A stretch of 64,000 bases of DNA from Streptomyces sp. NBRC 109706 (GCF_000974485.1 NZ_BBOM01000004.1:558001-622000), one strand, 5' to 3'; shown: positions 16,359-24,672, counted from the stretch's first letter. Notes: a model not told the origin generated them from the sequence alone. A program made the numbers and translations.

Positions 16359-18695
16359 ATGCTGGAAGCACTGACGCCACACGACCCGGCGTGGGTCGGC
16401 CCCTACCAGCTGCTGGCCCGGCTCGGCGCCGGCGGCATGGGCGAGGTCTATCTGGCGCGCCGGGACGCCGCCGACCCCGGCGGCGAGCTGGCCGCCGTGA
16501 AGACCATGCTGCCCGAACTGGGCGCCGACCACGACTTCCGGACGCGTTTCCGGCGCGAGACGGCGGCGGCCCGCGCGGTCAGCGGCCCCTACACCACCGC
16601 CCTGTTGGACGCCGATCCGGACGCCGACCCGCCCTGGCTGGCGACGGAGTATGTGCCGGGCCCGACGCTCCACGCGGCGGTCGCCCGGTGCGGCCCGTTC
16701 CCGGTGCCGGTGGTGCGACGCCTGGGCGTCGATCTGGCGCGGGCGTTGGCCGCTGTGCACGGCGTCGGTCTTGTGCACCGTGATGTGAAGCCGGGCAATG
16801 TGCTGTTGGGCGCCGAAGGACCCCGGCTGATCGACTTCGGCATCGCCAGGGCCGCCGACGCCACCGCCCTCACCGCCACCGGCATGCTGGTCGGCTCGCC
16901 CGGCTTCATGTCGCCGGAACAGGTCCGGGCCGACAGCCCGACGGCCGCCCCCTCCGACGTCTTCTGCCTCGGCGCGGTGCTGTGCTTCGCCGCGACCGGC
17001 CGCAGCCCCTTCCACGACGAGGAGACCGCCGCCGTCCTGCTGCGCATCAGCCGGGCCCAGGCCGATCTCACCGCCGTCCCCGAGGAGTTGCGGGAGATCC
17101 TGGCCGCCTGCCTGCGCGCCGCCCCCGACGACCGGCCCGAACCCGCCGAACTCGTCGAGCGGTTGACGGATCCCCGTGCGAGCGCTGCGTTCCCGTGGCC
17201 CGCCCCGGTGGGTGAGGTGATCGACGGGCACGCCGCCGAGCTGGCCCGGGTGCTGGCCCAGGCGCCGGCGCCGCCGTCCGCGCTGGACACCATGTCCGCG
17301 CCGCCCGGCCCCCCTTCCGTTCCTGGTCCCGCCCCGGAGGCGACCACGGCGGCGCACGGCGGCCGCCGGCGCCGCGTGCCGCTGCTGCTCGTCGGCGGCG
17401 CCGCGCTGGCAGCGGCCGGTGGACTCCTCGCCGGGCTCCTGCTGTTCGGCGGCGACTCCGACAACGACAGGGAAACGGCCGCGCCCACCGAGACATCCGA
17501 CGACCAGAACGGCGAGACCGGCGAGGGCGGCGAGAACGGTGACGGGACGCCGGCCGAACCACAGCCCACATCCGCCGAGTTCTTCCGCAACACCTTCGCC
17601 ATCCACCCCGTCACATCGGAGATGCGCCCCTTTGTCGCCCTGCCCGCGCCCACCGACCCCGCCCTCCGCCCGGAGGGCTGGGCCCCCTGGCAGGCTCAGC
17701 TGGACGGACTGCCGGACAGCTGCTCCGTCAGCCACGAGTTGATCTCCTGCCTGGTGGACAACGGCGAGAGCCGGCAGGTGAGGGTGCTGAACGCCGCGAA
17801 CGGCGAGGAGATCACCCGCGACGCGTGGCAGTCCCAGCAGGGCTTCGGCGCGCCCACGGTGAGCGGCGGCTTCGTCTACCTGGTGAACGGCGTGGACGTC
17901 GTCCGGGTGCGAGCCGTCGACGACGAGGTCGAGACCGTGCTGACGGGCCCGCCCGGCTATACCGTCGGGCGGGTCGTCGTCGAGGGAGGCGTCGTCTATG
18001 TCAGCTACTTCGGCGACGCCGGCGTGGGCTCCTCGTTCAGCATGCTGTTCCGCGCGTTCCAGGAGGAGGATGGCGAACGGCTGTGGGAGCGGGAGGTCAC
18101 CGGTGCCTACCCGCAGTCCATGCGGCTGGCCGGCGGCAGGATCTTCCTGGAGAGCGGCATCGCCTCCGGCGAGGTGTTGGACGCCGCCACCGGCGAACCG
18201 GTGGAAGGTGCCAGCGGGGCCTGCTCGACCTGGCTGCTGGCGGACGGCCTGGTGTACTGCTCGGAAGCCCTCGGCAGCGGGGGGACCGGTTCCCTCTGGG
18301 ACATCGAGACATGGGAGCCCCTGATACTGCCGTCCGGCGTGGAGCCGGTCTCCGGCGAACACGGCATCGGGATCGACCGCTCGGACCCCGAGGTGGTGAC
18401 GGCCCGGGGCCTGCGGACCGGCATCGCGATGTGGACCGCCCCGGCGGAGGACTTCTACTACCACAGCGACCTCGTGGCCACCGGGGACCTCCTACTGGCG
18501 TCGGGGCTCGGCCAGTTGGACATCTACCGGCTCTCCGACGGCGAACTCCTCGGCCCTCCGGAACTCCCCGAGGACTGGCTCGGCGCGGTCCGGGGCGGCA
18601 CCGCCCACGACCCGCTCGCCATCGCCCACGGCGGCATCCTGCACATCTTCTACCAGAACGGGGACGTCATCAGCACCGAACTCCCCACGGGCTGA
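16359..18695 (+). CDS. Membrane Ser/Thr protein kinase with PQQ-propeller-like sensor domain (kinase 2)
   Basis: ATG 16359 follows GGAGGAGAAG and encodes 778 residues. Kinase motifs are LGAGGMGEVYLA, AAVKTML, LVHRDVKPGNVLL, DFGIARA and SPGFMSPEQ. A single membrane helix (LLLVGGAALAAAGGLLAGLLLF) is followed by an acidic linker and an external domain with propeller-like strands (VRVLNAANGEEITRD, DVVRVRAVDDEVE, GRIFLESGIASGEVLDAATGE). It lies 85 nt after kinase 1 in the same direction. The LVHRDVKPGN-DFGIAR stretch is almost identical at the DNA level between the two genes. Ligand and substrates are unknown. Confidence 0.92.
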   Translation: MLEALTPHDPAWVGPYQLLARLGAGGMGEVYLARRDAADPGGELAAVKTMLPELGADHDFRTRFRRETAAARAVSGPYTTALLDADPDADPPWLATEYVPGPTLHAAVARCGPFPVPVVRRLGVDLARALAAVHGVGLVHRDVKPGNVLLGAEGPRLIDFGIARAADATALTATGMLVGSPGFMSPEQVRADSPTAAPSDVFCLGAVLCFAATGRSPFHDEETAAVLLRISRAQADLTAVPEELREILAACLRAAPDDRPEPAELVERLTDPRASAAFPWPAPVGEVIDGHAAELARVLAQAPAPPSALDTMSAPPGPPSVPGPAPEATTAAHGGRRRRVPLLLVGGAALAAAGGLLAGLLLFGGDSDNDRETAAPTETSDDQNGETGEGGENGDGTPAEPQPTSAEFFRNTFAIHPVTSEMRPFVALPAPTDPALRPEGWAPWQAQLDGLPDSCSVSHELISCLVDNGESRQVRVLNAANGEEITRDAWQSQQGFGAPTVSGGFVYLVNGVDVVRVRAVDDEVETVLTGPPGYTVGRVVVEGGVVYVSYFGDAGVGSSFSMLFRAFQEEDGERLWEREVTGAYPQSMRLAGGRIFLESGIASGEVLDAATGEPVEGASGACSTWLLADGLVYCSEALGSGGTGSLWDIETWEPLILPSGVEPVSGEHGIGIDRSDPEVVTARGLRTGIAMWTAPAEDFYYHSDLVATGDLLLASGLGQLDIYRLSDGELLGPPELPEDWLGAVRGGTAHDPLAIAHGGILHIFYQNGDVISTELPTG

Positions 18696-18709
18696 GGGGC
18701 GACCGGGGC

Positions 18710-19498
18710 TCAGCCCGGGTCGCGCGCCAGTCCGCTGCCGTCGGCGTCCATCGAGTAGTGCCAACGCCCGTCGCCCACAAAGCCGAAATCGATCCGCAGT
18801 GGCCCGTTCCCGGGGCCGTCGCCCCGGACACGCCGGACATGGATCTCGCTGTACCCGGCCGGTTCCTCCCCGTTCTCGGCGACAAACTCCGCCCTCGCCC
18901 GTTCGAACGCGGGCTGGATCTCGTCCCACGCCACCTCGTCCAACGAGAACTGCCCGTCGGCCGAGAGCGGTTGGATGGCGTCGTTGCCGCGCCCCGCCTC
19001 GGTCACGTCGCCCTGCTGATAGCCCCACAGACGCACCCACCGCTCGCCCGGTTCGATCGGCATATGCGCCCATACCGCCGCCGTGCTGATCGTCACCTCC
19101 GTGGCCTGCCGATGCCCGGCACGGTCGCTGAGCGCCGCCAACGCGGCCTCCAGCGCCTCCGGTTCGTGGATGGGGACGGCGGGCTTCTCGTCGCCGATCG
19201 CCTCCACACGATCGACGATCGCCTCCCTGGACGGATAGACGGCGAGCAGCAACCCCAGCGCCAGCACCAGCGCCCGGCCGACGGCCCGCCCCGGCCCGCC
19301 CCCCTTCGGCAGATCCAGCTCCCGGCCCCTCACCACCCGGGCGACCAGCCAGACCACCACCAGCACGATTCCCACCAACGCCGGCCGGTGGTCGACTCCC
19401 TCACCCCCACCGACGGCCTGCGCCACCATGCCGCCGACAACCAGCCCGACCCCGAGCAGCACGACAACCGCCCACAGCGGTCTGACGAAACGGTCCAT
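18710..19498 (-). CDS. Membrane protein with C-terminal soluble domain, function unknown
   Basis: The 262-residue protein has three N-terminal hydrophobic segments (LWAVVVLLGVGLVVGGMVA, LVGIVLVVVWLVARVV, ALVLALGLLLAVYPS). A soluble domain of about 170 residues follows (EALEAALAALSDRAG, VSTA-like helix, ERWVRLWGYQQGD, GRWHYSMDADGSGLARDPG). I recognise no family. It lies between kinases 2 and 3, antiparallel to both, and could be a kinase target, but this is only proximity. Confidence 0.75.
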   Translation of the reverse strand: MDRFVRPLWAVVVLLGVGLVVGGMVAQAVGGGEGVDHRPALVGIVLVVVWLVARVVRGRELDLPKGGGPGRAVGRALVLALGLLLAVYPSREAIVDRVEAIGDEKPAVPIHEPEALEAALAALSDRAGHRQATEVTISTAAVWAHMPIEPGERWVRLWGYQQGDVTEAGRGNDAIQPLSADGQFSLDEVAWDEIQPAFERARAEFVAENGEEPAGYSEIHVRRVRGDGPGNGPLRIDFGFVGDGRWHYSMDADGSGLARDPG

Positions 19499-19552
19499 CC
19501 CCGTATGCTGCCGCAGCGACTGTCAGCGTGGGGTGGTTGGGTAGGACCCGCC

Positions 19553-19600
19553 GTTGTAGTCGGTGTTGTAGTCGGAGCCGTAGTCGGTGCTGCAGTCGCA
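19553..19600. repeat. Four 12-bp tandem repeats before kinase 3
   Basis: The units GTTGTAGTCGGT, GTTGTAGTCGGA, GCCGTAGTCGGT and GCTGCAGTCGCA follow each other without gaps, ending 16 nt before the chosen GTG start of kinase 3. Reading in the kinase frame, a TAG at 19581-19583 interrupts them, so most of the array is leader. The array could vary in copy number and affect expression; that is inference. Confidence 0.75.
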
Positions 19601-19616
19601 GTCGGAGGGGGGCGGC

Positions 19617-21365
19617 GTGGAGCCGTTGGGGGCGGGGGACCCGGAGCGGGTGGGTGGCTTTGTGCTGCGCGGTCGGCTGGGCGCCGGCGGCATGGGCGAG
19701 GTGTTTCTGGGCCGGTCGCCGGGCGGGCGGGAGGTGGCGGTCAAGATGGTGTACCCGCATCTGGCGCGGCAGCCGGAGTTCCGGGCCCGTTTCGGCCGCG
19801 AGGTCGCCGCCGCCAGCTCGGTCAGCGGGGCGTTCACCGCCCCCGTGGTGGCGGCCGGGCCGGACGACGACCGGCCGTGGATCGCGACCGTCTACATACC
19901 CGGGCCCGACCTGGCCAGAGCCGTGGCCGAGGCCGGCCCGCTGCCGGAGGGATCGGTCTGGGCGCTGGCGGCCGGTCTGGCGGAGGCCCTGCAGGCCATT
20001 CACGCCGCCGGCCTGCTCCACCGCGATCTCAAACCGTCGAACGTGCTGGTGGCGGCGGACGGACCCCGGGTGATCGACTTCGGCATCGTCCGCACCGTTG
20101 AGGGCACCTCCCTCACCGGCACGGGCACGGTGTTCGGCACCCCCGGCTTCATGTCCCCCGAACAGGCCGACGGCTGGGAACTGGGCCCGCCCAGCGATGT
20201 GTTCGCCTACGGCGCCGTGATCGCCTTCGCCGCCACCGGCGTCGAGCCGTTCGGCCAGGGCCCACCGCTCGCGGTCGTCCACCGCGTCATCTCCGGCGAG
20301 CCACAACTGGGAACGCTGAACGGCCCGTTGCGCGAGTTGGTGGTGGCATGCCTGGCCAAGAACCCCGCCGACCGGCCCACGCTCCCCCAACTGCTGGAAC
20401 GGATCACCACCCACTGGACCCCGCCGGACGCCTCCCCCTGGCCCGCCGCCGTGACCACCCTCATCCGCCCCCCGACCACACCCCCCACCACACCCCCCAC
20501 GACGCCCTACGAGCAGCCCGCCGCCCCCGGCGCGGATCTGTCCCGCCGTTCCGAAGAGGCCCGACAGGCCGGCCAGGCCGGCAACCACGCCGAGGCGGCA
20601 CGCCTGATAGCCGAGGTCGCCGCCGACCAGGCACGCGCCCTCGGCGCCGACGACCCCGCAACGCTGTCCTCCCGCCATGAACACGCCTTCTACACGGGGG
20701 AGTCGGGCCGTTTCGCCGAGGCGGAGCGGCTGATGGGCGAGGTCGCCGCCGCCCGGGTGCGCGTTCTCGGCGCCGACCACCCCAGGACCCTGGCCTCGCG
20801 CTACAGCCACGCCTTCTACGTCGGTCAGTTGGGGCGGCACGCCGAGGCCGCCGGCCTGATGGCGGAGGTCGCCTCCGATCAGACCCGGGTCTTCGGCCCC
20901 GACCACCCCGGCACCCTGACCTCCCGCTACAACCACGCGTTCTATGTGGGCGAGTTGAAGAGGTATGTCGAGGCCGCACCCCTGATGGGCGAGGTCGCCG
21001 CCGACCGCGCACGCGTCCTCGGCGCCGACCACCTGGTGACCCTGGCCTCCCGCCACCAGCATGCCTTCTACATAGGCGAGTTGGGCCGGCATGCCGAGGC
21101 CGCCCGCGTGATGGGCGAGGTCGCCGACGCCCGGGTACGCGTTCTCGGCGCCGACCACCCCTCAACTCTGGCGTCCCGCTTCAGCCACGCGTTCTACGTC
21201 GCCGAGCTGGGACGGCACGCCGAGGCCGCCCGCCTGATGGGCGACGTCGCCACCGACCAGTCACGCGCCCTCGGCGCCGACCACCCCCGCACCCGCTCCG
21301 CCCGAGACAAGCACGCCCAGTACCTGAAACGGGCGGCCGAACACGGCGCTGCCCCGGGGCGGTGA
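19617..21365 (+). CDS. Soluble Ser/Thr protein kinase with C-terminal TPR-like repeats (kinase 3)
   Basis: GTG 19617 is chosen because GGAGGGGGG lies just upstream; GTG 19587 is also open. The 582-residue protein has a full kinase domain (LGAGGMGEVFLG, VAVKMVY, LLHRDLKPSNVLV, VIDFGIVRT, TPGFMSPEQ). A Thr/Pro linker (PPTTPPTTPPTTP) follows, then about six repeats of 42 residues with consensus LGADHPrTLASRyxHAFYvGeLGRhaEAArLMgEVAxD. These resemble TPR_10/12 units. There is no membrane helix, unlike kinases 1 and 2, so it probably senses a protein partner in the cytosol. Confidence 0.92.
   Translation: MEPLGAGDPERVGGFVLRGRLGAGGMGEVFLGRSPGGREVAVKMVYPHLARQPEFRARFGREVAAASSVSGAFTAPVVAAGPDDDRPWIATVYIPGPDLARAVAEAGPLPEGSVWALAAGLAEALQAIHAAGLLHRDLKPSNVLVAADGPRVIDFGIVRTVEGTSLTGTGTVFGTPGFMSPEQADGWELGPPSDVFAYGAVIAFAATGVEPFGQGPPLAVVHRVISGEPQLGTLNGPLRELVVACLAKNPADRPTLPQLLERITTHWTPPDASPWPAAVTTLIRPPTTPPTTPPTTPYEQPAAPGADLSRRSEEARQAGQAGNHAEAARLIAEVAADQARALGADDPATLSSRHEHAFYTGESGRFAEAERLMGEVAAARVRVLGADHPRTLASRYSHAFYVGQLGRHAEAAGLMAEVASDQTRVFGPDHPGTLTSRYNHAFYVGELKRYVEAAPLMGEVAADRARVLGADHLVTLASRHQHAFYIGELGRHAEAARVMGEVADARVRVLGADHPSTLASRFSHAFYVAELGRHAEAARLMGDVATDQSRALGADHPRTRSARDKHAQYLKRAAEHGAAPGR
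20560..21325. repeat. Coding tandem repeats of about 126 bp (42-residue units)
   Basis: The TPR-like region of kinase 3 comprises about six diverged 126-bp units, each encoding a GADHP...HAFYxGxLGRxxEAA...GEVA segment. The exact 126-bp spacing and DNA similarity suggest expansion by unequal crossing-over. Confidence 0.75.
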
Positions 21366-21374
21366 CACCAGCCG

Positions 21375-22544
21375 TCAGAACGCGACCCCCGCGCGCCTGG
21401 CCAGGCGCGTCAGCCGGGGGTTGCTGCGGCGGTGCAACGAGGTGAGCACGCGGACGAGTTCCTGACTCGTCGGATGCACCCGAGCCATTTCGGGCGCGAC
21501 GTCCCACGCCTCTTCGAGCGATGCGAGGGCGGCCTCCCGGTCCCCCAGGGCGAGATGCGATCGGCTCAGGCTCATATGCAGCGGCCCGATCCTGGTCGCG
21601 GGCAACGATGTGCCCGTCCGCAACAGATCGTCGGCGGTCCTCAGCGCGTCGCGGTACTCCTCCATATCGGACGCGGTGGAGATGACATGCACGGCGGTGT
21701 TCTCCGGACCGAAGTGGATGCCGTGGTCGGCGATGTCCTCGGGGAACTCGTCCGCCGCCCGCCAAGCGGCGTCGATATGCCGCTGCGCCGTCCGCTGGTC
21801 CTTGATCCGGCCAGCAAGGGTGAGCCCGCGCAGGTGCAGGATGCCCAGGCCATAGGCACGGTCACGCCCTCGAAGCGTCGCTTCCGCCTCGACGACGGCA
21901 CGGTCGACGACGGCCAACCCGCCGGCGAAATCCCCCGAGTTGAGGAACGCGCCGGCCTCGTCACGGGCCGCCACCGTGGCGGCGATCGGCCGGGCCCGTT
22001 CGGCGGCGAGCCGCTGCTTGATGACGGCCAACTCCGCCAGATGCATCCAGCGATGCCGCGCCGCCAGCCAGTACACGACGCTGTAGGTATCGGCGACCCG
22101 CTCCCAGGCATCGGGTGACTGCGTGGCATGCGCGTGGTTGGTCCCGTCGGCAAGCACATCGGGAAGCTTCTGAAGGACCGCACCCAACTGTGTCCGGTGA
22201 CGGTGCTCATTCAGCTCGGCCAGCTTCTGCGGCAGGTCCTCGGGGTGCGCAGGAGGCGAATCGGGGATGTCAAAGCGTCGAATGGCATGGTTCAGCGCGG
22301 TCAGACTGTCCGCATTACCCCGCGTGACGGGGGCCGTGCCCAGTAGTTCATCAAGCGTCAACCCCATGGCCTGGGCCAACGCGGCGGCCATGCCCTGCGT
22401 CAGAGCGCGATCCCCGATCTCGATCTTGCTCAGCAGCGAAACCGACATGCCGGCCTTACGGGCGAGAGCTACCTGACTCAAACCGCGTGACTTACGACAG
22501 ACAGCTACATTCGCCCCAGGACCGGGAATCTTGGTCACGCTCAT
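21375..22544 (-). CDS. XRE-family regulator with TPR-like C-terminal domain
   Basis: ATG 22544 starts a 389-residue protein; the frame is open 53 codons farther upstream but that part is not protein-like. The N-terminus is a HTH_XRE domain (VAVCRKSRGLSQVALARKAGMSVSLLSKIE...RALTQGMAAALAQAMGLTLDELLG). The rest is helical, with TPR-like signatures such as GDFAGGLAVVDRAVVEAEATLRGRDRAYGLG and SHLALGDREAALASLEEAWDVAP. This is the common streptomycete regulator type with a helical sensory domain. It diverges from the small-gene run beginning at 22702, which it may control. Confidence 0.88.
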   Translation of the reverse strand: MSVTKIPGPGANVAVCRKSRGLSQVALARKAGMSVSLLSKIEIGDRALTQGMAAALAQAMGLTLDELLGTAPVTRGNADSLTALNHAIRRFDIPDSPPAHPEDLPQKLAELNEHRHRTQLGAVLQKLPDVLADGTNHAHATQSPDAWERVADTYSVVYWLAARHRWMHLAELAVIKQRLAAERARPIAATVAARDEAGAFLNSGDFAGGLAVVDRAVVEAEATLRGRDRAYGLGILHLRGLTLAGRIKDQRTAQRHIDAAWRAADEFPEDIADHGIHFGPENTAVHVISTASDMEEYRDALRTADDLLRTGTSLPATRIGPLHMSLSRSHLALGDREAALASLEEAWDVAPEMARVHPTSQELVRVLTSLHRRSNPRLTRLARRAGVAF

Positions 22545-22701
22545 GAGGTGTGCCTTCCCCGCTCGTCTCGAATAACGTCCCCCAATCGTCTCACCCTCAG
22601 CACCGGCCCACTCGCTCCCTGTGCATGTGCTGTGCAAGTTCGTTGCCAGCCAGAGCAGTTCTCTTGGGTGAGACACGGGTGCACAGGTGGAACGAGGACT
22701 C

Positions 22702-22935
22702 ATGGCATCGACACGTGAGAAGACGTTGCTCGAACACTGCGAGCCGCCCTATCCGGTGGGAACGGTGGTCGAGGACACGAGCGCCGGCCGCATCGGGGAG
22801 ATCAAGGGTGCACTGATCGAGCGAGGGGTAGACGGGCGGCCCATGGGCACAACCGTCTATTTGCGGCCGAAGGGGGGCGGTACTGAGTGGGAAACCCTTC
22901 CGGAGTCCATCCTCCCGGTCGCCCCGAACGGCTGA
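22702..22935 (+). CDS. Small conserved hypothetical protein
   Basis: ATG 22702 follows AACGAGGA and gives 77 residues; a GTG at 22687 is possible. The sequence is strand-rich (YPVGTVVEDTSAGRIGEIKG, GTTVYLRPKGGGTEWETLPESI), suggesting a small barrel. I recognise no family. It is the first gene of a same-strand run of small genes opposite the XRE regulator, and the next gene overlaps its 3' end by 49 nt. Confidence 0.75.
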   Translation: MASTREKTLLEHCEPPYPVGTVVEDTSAGRIGEIKGALIERGVDGRPMGTTVYLRPKGGGTEWETLPESILPVAPNG

Positions 22936-23144
22936 CCTGGCCGACGAAACGCGCCGCAGTCGTCGTTCCGGGCGATGTTGTCGGGTACGCGGGGCAGTGG
23001 CGCACCGTCGCGGAAACCAGTACGGCCCGAGGGCCATTGGGTGGTCTAGCCGTGGTCCTCACCTGGGAGGAAGGCGGCTCGGCTCGCTTCCCGGCGGGAG
23101 ACGAACTACTGGTGCCTCGGTCACAACCGTCCACCGAAGAGTGA
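22887..23144 (+). CDS. Small hypothetical protein overlapping the previous gene
   Basis: The frame opens at GTG 22887 with AAGGGGGGCGG upstream and gives 85 residues. The conserved-looking part starts near LTWPTKRAAVVVPGDVVGYAGQWR, and a start nearer to that point is possible. It is also strand-rich (GLAVVLTWEEGGSARFPAGDELLV), with a layout like the preceding protein, perhaps a paralogue. No function is known. Confidence 0.6.
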   Translation: MGNPSGVHPPGRPERLTWPTKRAAVVVPGDVVGYAGQWRTVAETSTARGPLGGLAVVLTWEEGGSARFPAGDELLVPRSQPSTEE

Positions 23145-23207
23145 AGCACTGCCGCTCCCACACGAGGCCCCCAAAGGGCTCTCCATTGCACGAGAGGGTG
23201 AACCACA

Positions 23208-23396
23208 TTGACCAGTTCATCAGACGAGGAACCGCTGCCGGTGGCGATTGCCGACATGGGGAAATCCGCGACGCCGGCCGATTCCACGGAAGTGGAGCAG
23301 GACGCCGACCGACACGCGCAGTTGCGGGCCAGGCTCCGCAGGATCAATACCGCCAGCGAGGTCAACTACCAGACCAAGAGTGGTGAATTGCCGTGA
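23208..23396 (+). CDS. Small hypothetical protein (TTG start)
   Basis: The 62-residue frame from TTG 23208 has a GAGAGGGTG site before it and is rich in acidic and charged residues (TEVEQDADRHAQLRARLRRINTASEV). Its TGA overlaps the GTG of the next gene in a GTGA junction (23393-23396). This coupling is the main support for it being a real gene. No family is recognised. Confidence 0.6.
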   Translation: MTSSSDEEPLPVAIADMGKSATPADSTEVEQDADRHAQLRARLRRINTASEVNYQTKSGELP

Positions 23397-23755
23397 CCCC
23401 GATCATCAAGGGTGCGGACTGGGTGCTCACCGACGAACTCGGGCCAGGGGCGCCGACCGGGATATACGGCGTGGAGTGCATGGTCTGCGAGGCCCGCTCC
23501 CCGCTCTTCGACGACGACGCGAAGCCCGTTGCGGTTTGGACCGTTCAACACACGGCCCAACATCCGGACCACGACCTGTTTCTCGCGCGGGCGGAGAAGC
23601 ACTGGCGCGTCGTGCGCCGCCGGCACGAGGACGAGAACCAAACGCCGCCGCGAAAGCCCGTGATCGCGTTTCTGGACCGCGCATTCGGGCCGGCGTTCGT
23701 CGGGCTGATGTGTCTGTTTACCGCCCTGACCGGCTATTTCATCTCCCTCAACTAA
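23393..23755 (+). CDS. DUF7848-like protein with C-terminal membrane helix
   Basis: The 120-residue protein starts at the overlapping GTG. A VECMVCEARSPLFDDDAKPVAVWTVQHTAQHPDHDLFLA segment resembles the small streptomycete DUF7848-type domain, with two Cys spaced CxxC-like (CMVC) and conserved His pairs. The tail carries a membrane helix (FVGLMCLFTALTGYFIS). Metal binding by the Cys/His set is possible. The family assignment is from memory and is tentative. Confidence 0.65.
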   Translation: MTPIIKGADWVLTDELGPGAPTGIYGVECMVCEARSPLFDDDAKPVAVWTVQHTAQHPDHDLFLARAEKHWRVVRRRHEDENQTPPRKPVIAFLDRAFGPAFVGLMCLFTALTGYFISLN

Positions 23756-23776
23756 GCAACAAGGACAAACAACTTC

Positions 23777-24193
23777 ATGCTCATCACCTTCATGGTCCTG
23801 GCCACCACCCGGGACGGGCACCTGCTGATGGTCCAGGGCACGGACGGCTGGACACTGCCCCACGGCACCATCCCACCCGGCCGCTGCCCCGTCCTCACCG
23901 CACGCGAAACGCTGATGGACACCACCGGCTACGACCGATGCGTCACCGACGCCTACGCCATCAGCCTCACCCACCACCCCACCAACACCCTCACCTACGT
24001 CCTGGACGGCGGACACACCCCCACCATCCCCGCCGGCGCACACAAACACCTCCCCACCAACGCCGCCTGGCTCCCACTCCGCGAACTCCACGAACCACCC
24101 CCCATCATCCGCAACGCCCTCACCGCCGCCGCCCAACGACGCCGCGTACCCGTCCTCGTCAACGGCGAACGCCCCGACGCCGCCTACACCTAG
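23777..24193 (+). CDS. Nudix-fold protein with degenerate Nudix box (copy 1)
   Basis: The 138-residue protein has the Nudix strand order (TFMVLATTRDGHLLMVQGTDGWTLPHGTIPPG, helix TARETLMDTTGY, later ITH-strand and WLPLREL). The Nudix box GX5EX7REUXEEXGU is degraded: the spacing after GTIPPG is one residue short and the metal-binding EE pair is replaced by MDTT. Classical pyrophosphohydrolase activity is therefore doubtful; it may bind a nucleotide-like ligand. It is a tandem paralogue of the next gene. Its third codon positions are almost all C, a stronger bias than nearby genes. Confidence 0.8.
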   Translation: MLITFMVLATTRDGHLLMVQGTDGWTLPHGTIPPGRCPVLTARETLMDTTGYDRCVTDAYAISLTHHPTNTLTYVLDGGHTPTIPAGAHKHLPTNAAWLPLRELHEPPPIIRNALTAAAQRRRVPVLVNGERPDAAYT

Positions 24194-24214
24194 AACAGGA
24201 ACAGAGAAAAGCAC

Positions 24215-24583
24215 ATGGCACAGCAGACCCTCATCGTCCTCGTCACCACCCGCAACGGATACGCCCTCCTCCACCGCGACGAGCTACCGCAGGCCACCGT
24301 CCCCAACCACGGCGACCTCGCCCTCACCGGACGGCTCACCCTCGCCCGCCAGACCGGCCACCTCACCGACATCACCCGCGCCTGGACCGTCCAACCCACC
24401 ACCGACCACGGCGAGTTGTGGGTGCTGGACGGGGGAACGCTCGACACCGTCCCCGACGCCACCGAGGACACCAGCCCCAACGCCCGCTGGGCACCGGTCA
24501 CCTCCCTCACTGACAACGCCGCCGTCCAGGAAGCCCTCGACGCCGCCGAGACCGGCGTCAGCATCCGTCTCCCCGTCAACTGA
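24215..24583 (+). CDS. Nudix-like protein lacking a Nudix box (copy 2)
   Basis: The 122-residue protein aligns with the previous gene (TLIVLVTTRNGYALLHRDELPQATVPNHGDL, RAWTVQPTTDHGELWVLDGGTLDTVPDA, RWAPVTSLTD). The box region has become ALTGRLTLARQTGHLTD with no catalytic acidic residues at all. It is presumably a non-catalytic paralogue. It starts 22 nt after copy 1 and is followed by a clear hairpin terminator. Strand-biased C-rich composition is shared with copy 1. Confidence 0.72.
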   Translation: MAQQTLIVLVTTRNGYALLHRDELPQATVPNHGDLALTGRLTLARQTGHLTDITRAWTVQPTTDHGELWVLDGGTLDTVPDATEDTSPNARWAPVTSLTDNAAVQEALDAAETGVSIRLPVN

Positions 24584-24595
24584 GGGCGGTGCCGG

Positions 24596-24622
24596 GGGCC
24601 GGCCATGGATCATGGTCGGCCC
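24596..24622 (+). terminator. Hairpin terminator after the small-gene run
   Basis: GGGCCGGCCATG pairs with CATGGTCGGCCC (one G-T pair) across a 3-nt loop, followed by TTTGG. It lies 13 nt after the stop of the second Nudix-like gene. Confidence 0.7.
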
Positions 24623-24653
24623 TTTGGTGCGGGCCCTTGACCCCGCCGGGGGC

Positions 24654-24672
24654 TGTAACAGAAACTGTTGCA
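24654..24672. promoter_or_regulatory. Candidate Rrf2 operator 1
   Basis: TGTAACAGAAACTGTTGCA is an inverted repeat (TG-n-AACAG / CTGTT-n-CA). It lies 17 nt before the ATG of the Rrf2-type gene. A near-identical copy (17 of 19 bases) sits before the next gene at 25166-25184, which strongly supports a shared operator and autoregulation. Confidence 0.72.

Noticed and set aside
23145..23207. Hairpin GAGGCCCCCAAAGGGCTCTC as a terminator inside the small-gene run
   Set aside because: The arms pair imperfectly and the following gene appears to belong to the same run, so support is too weak.
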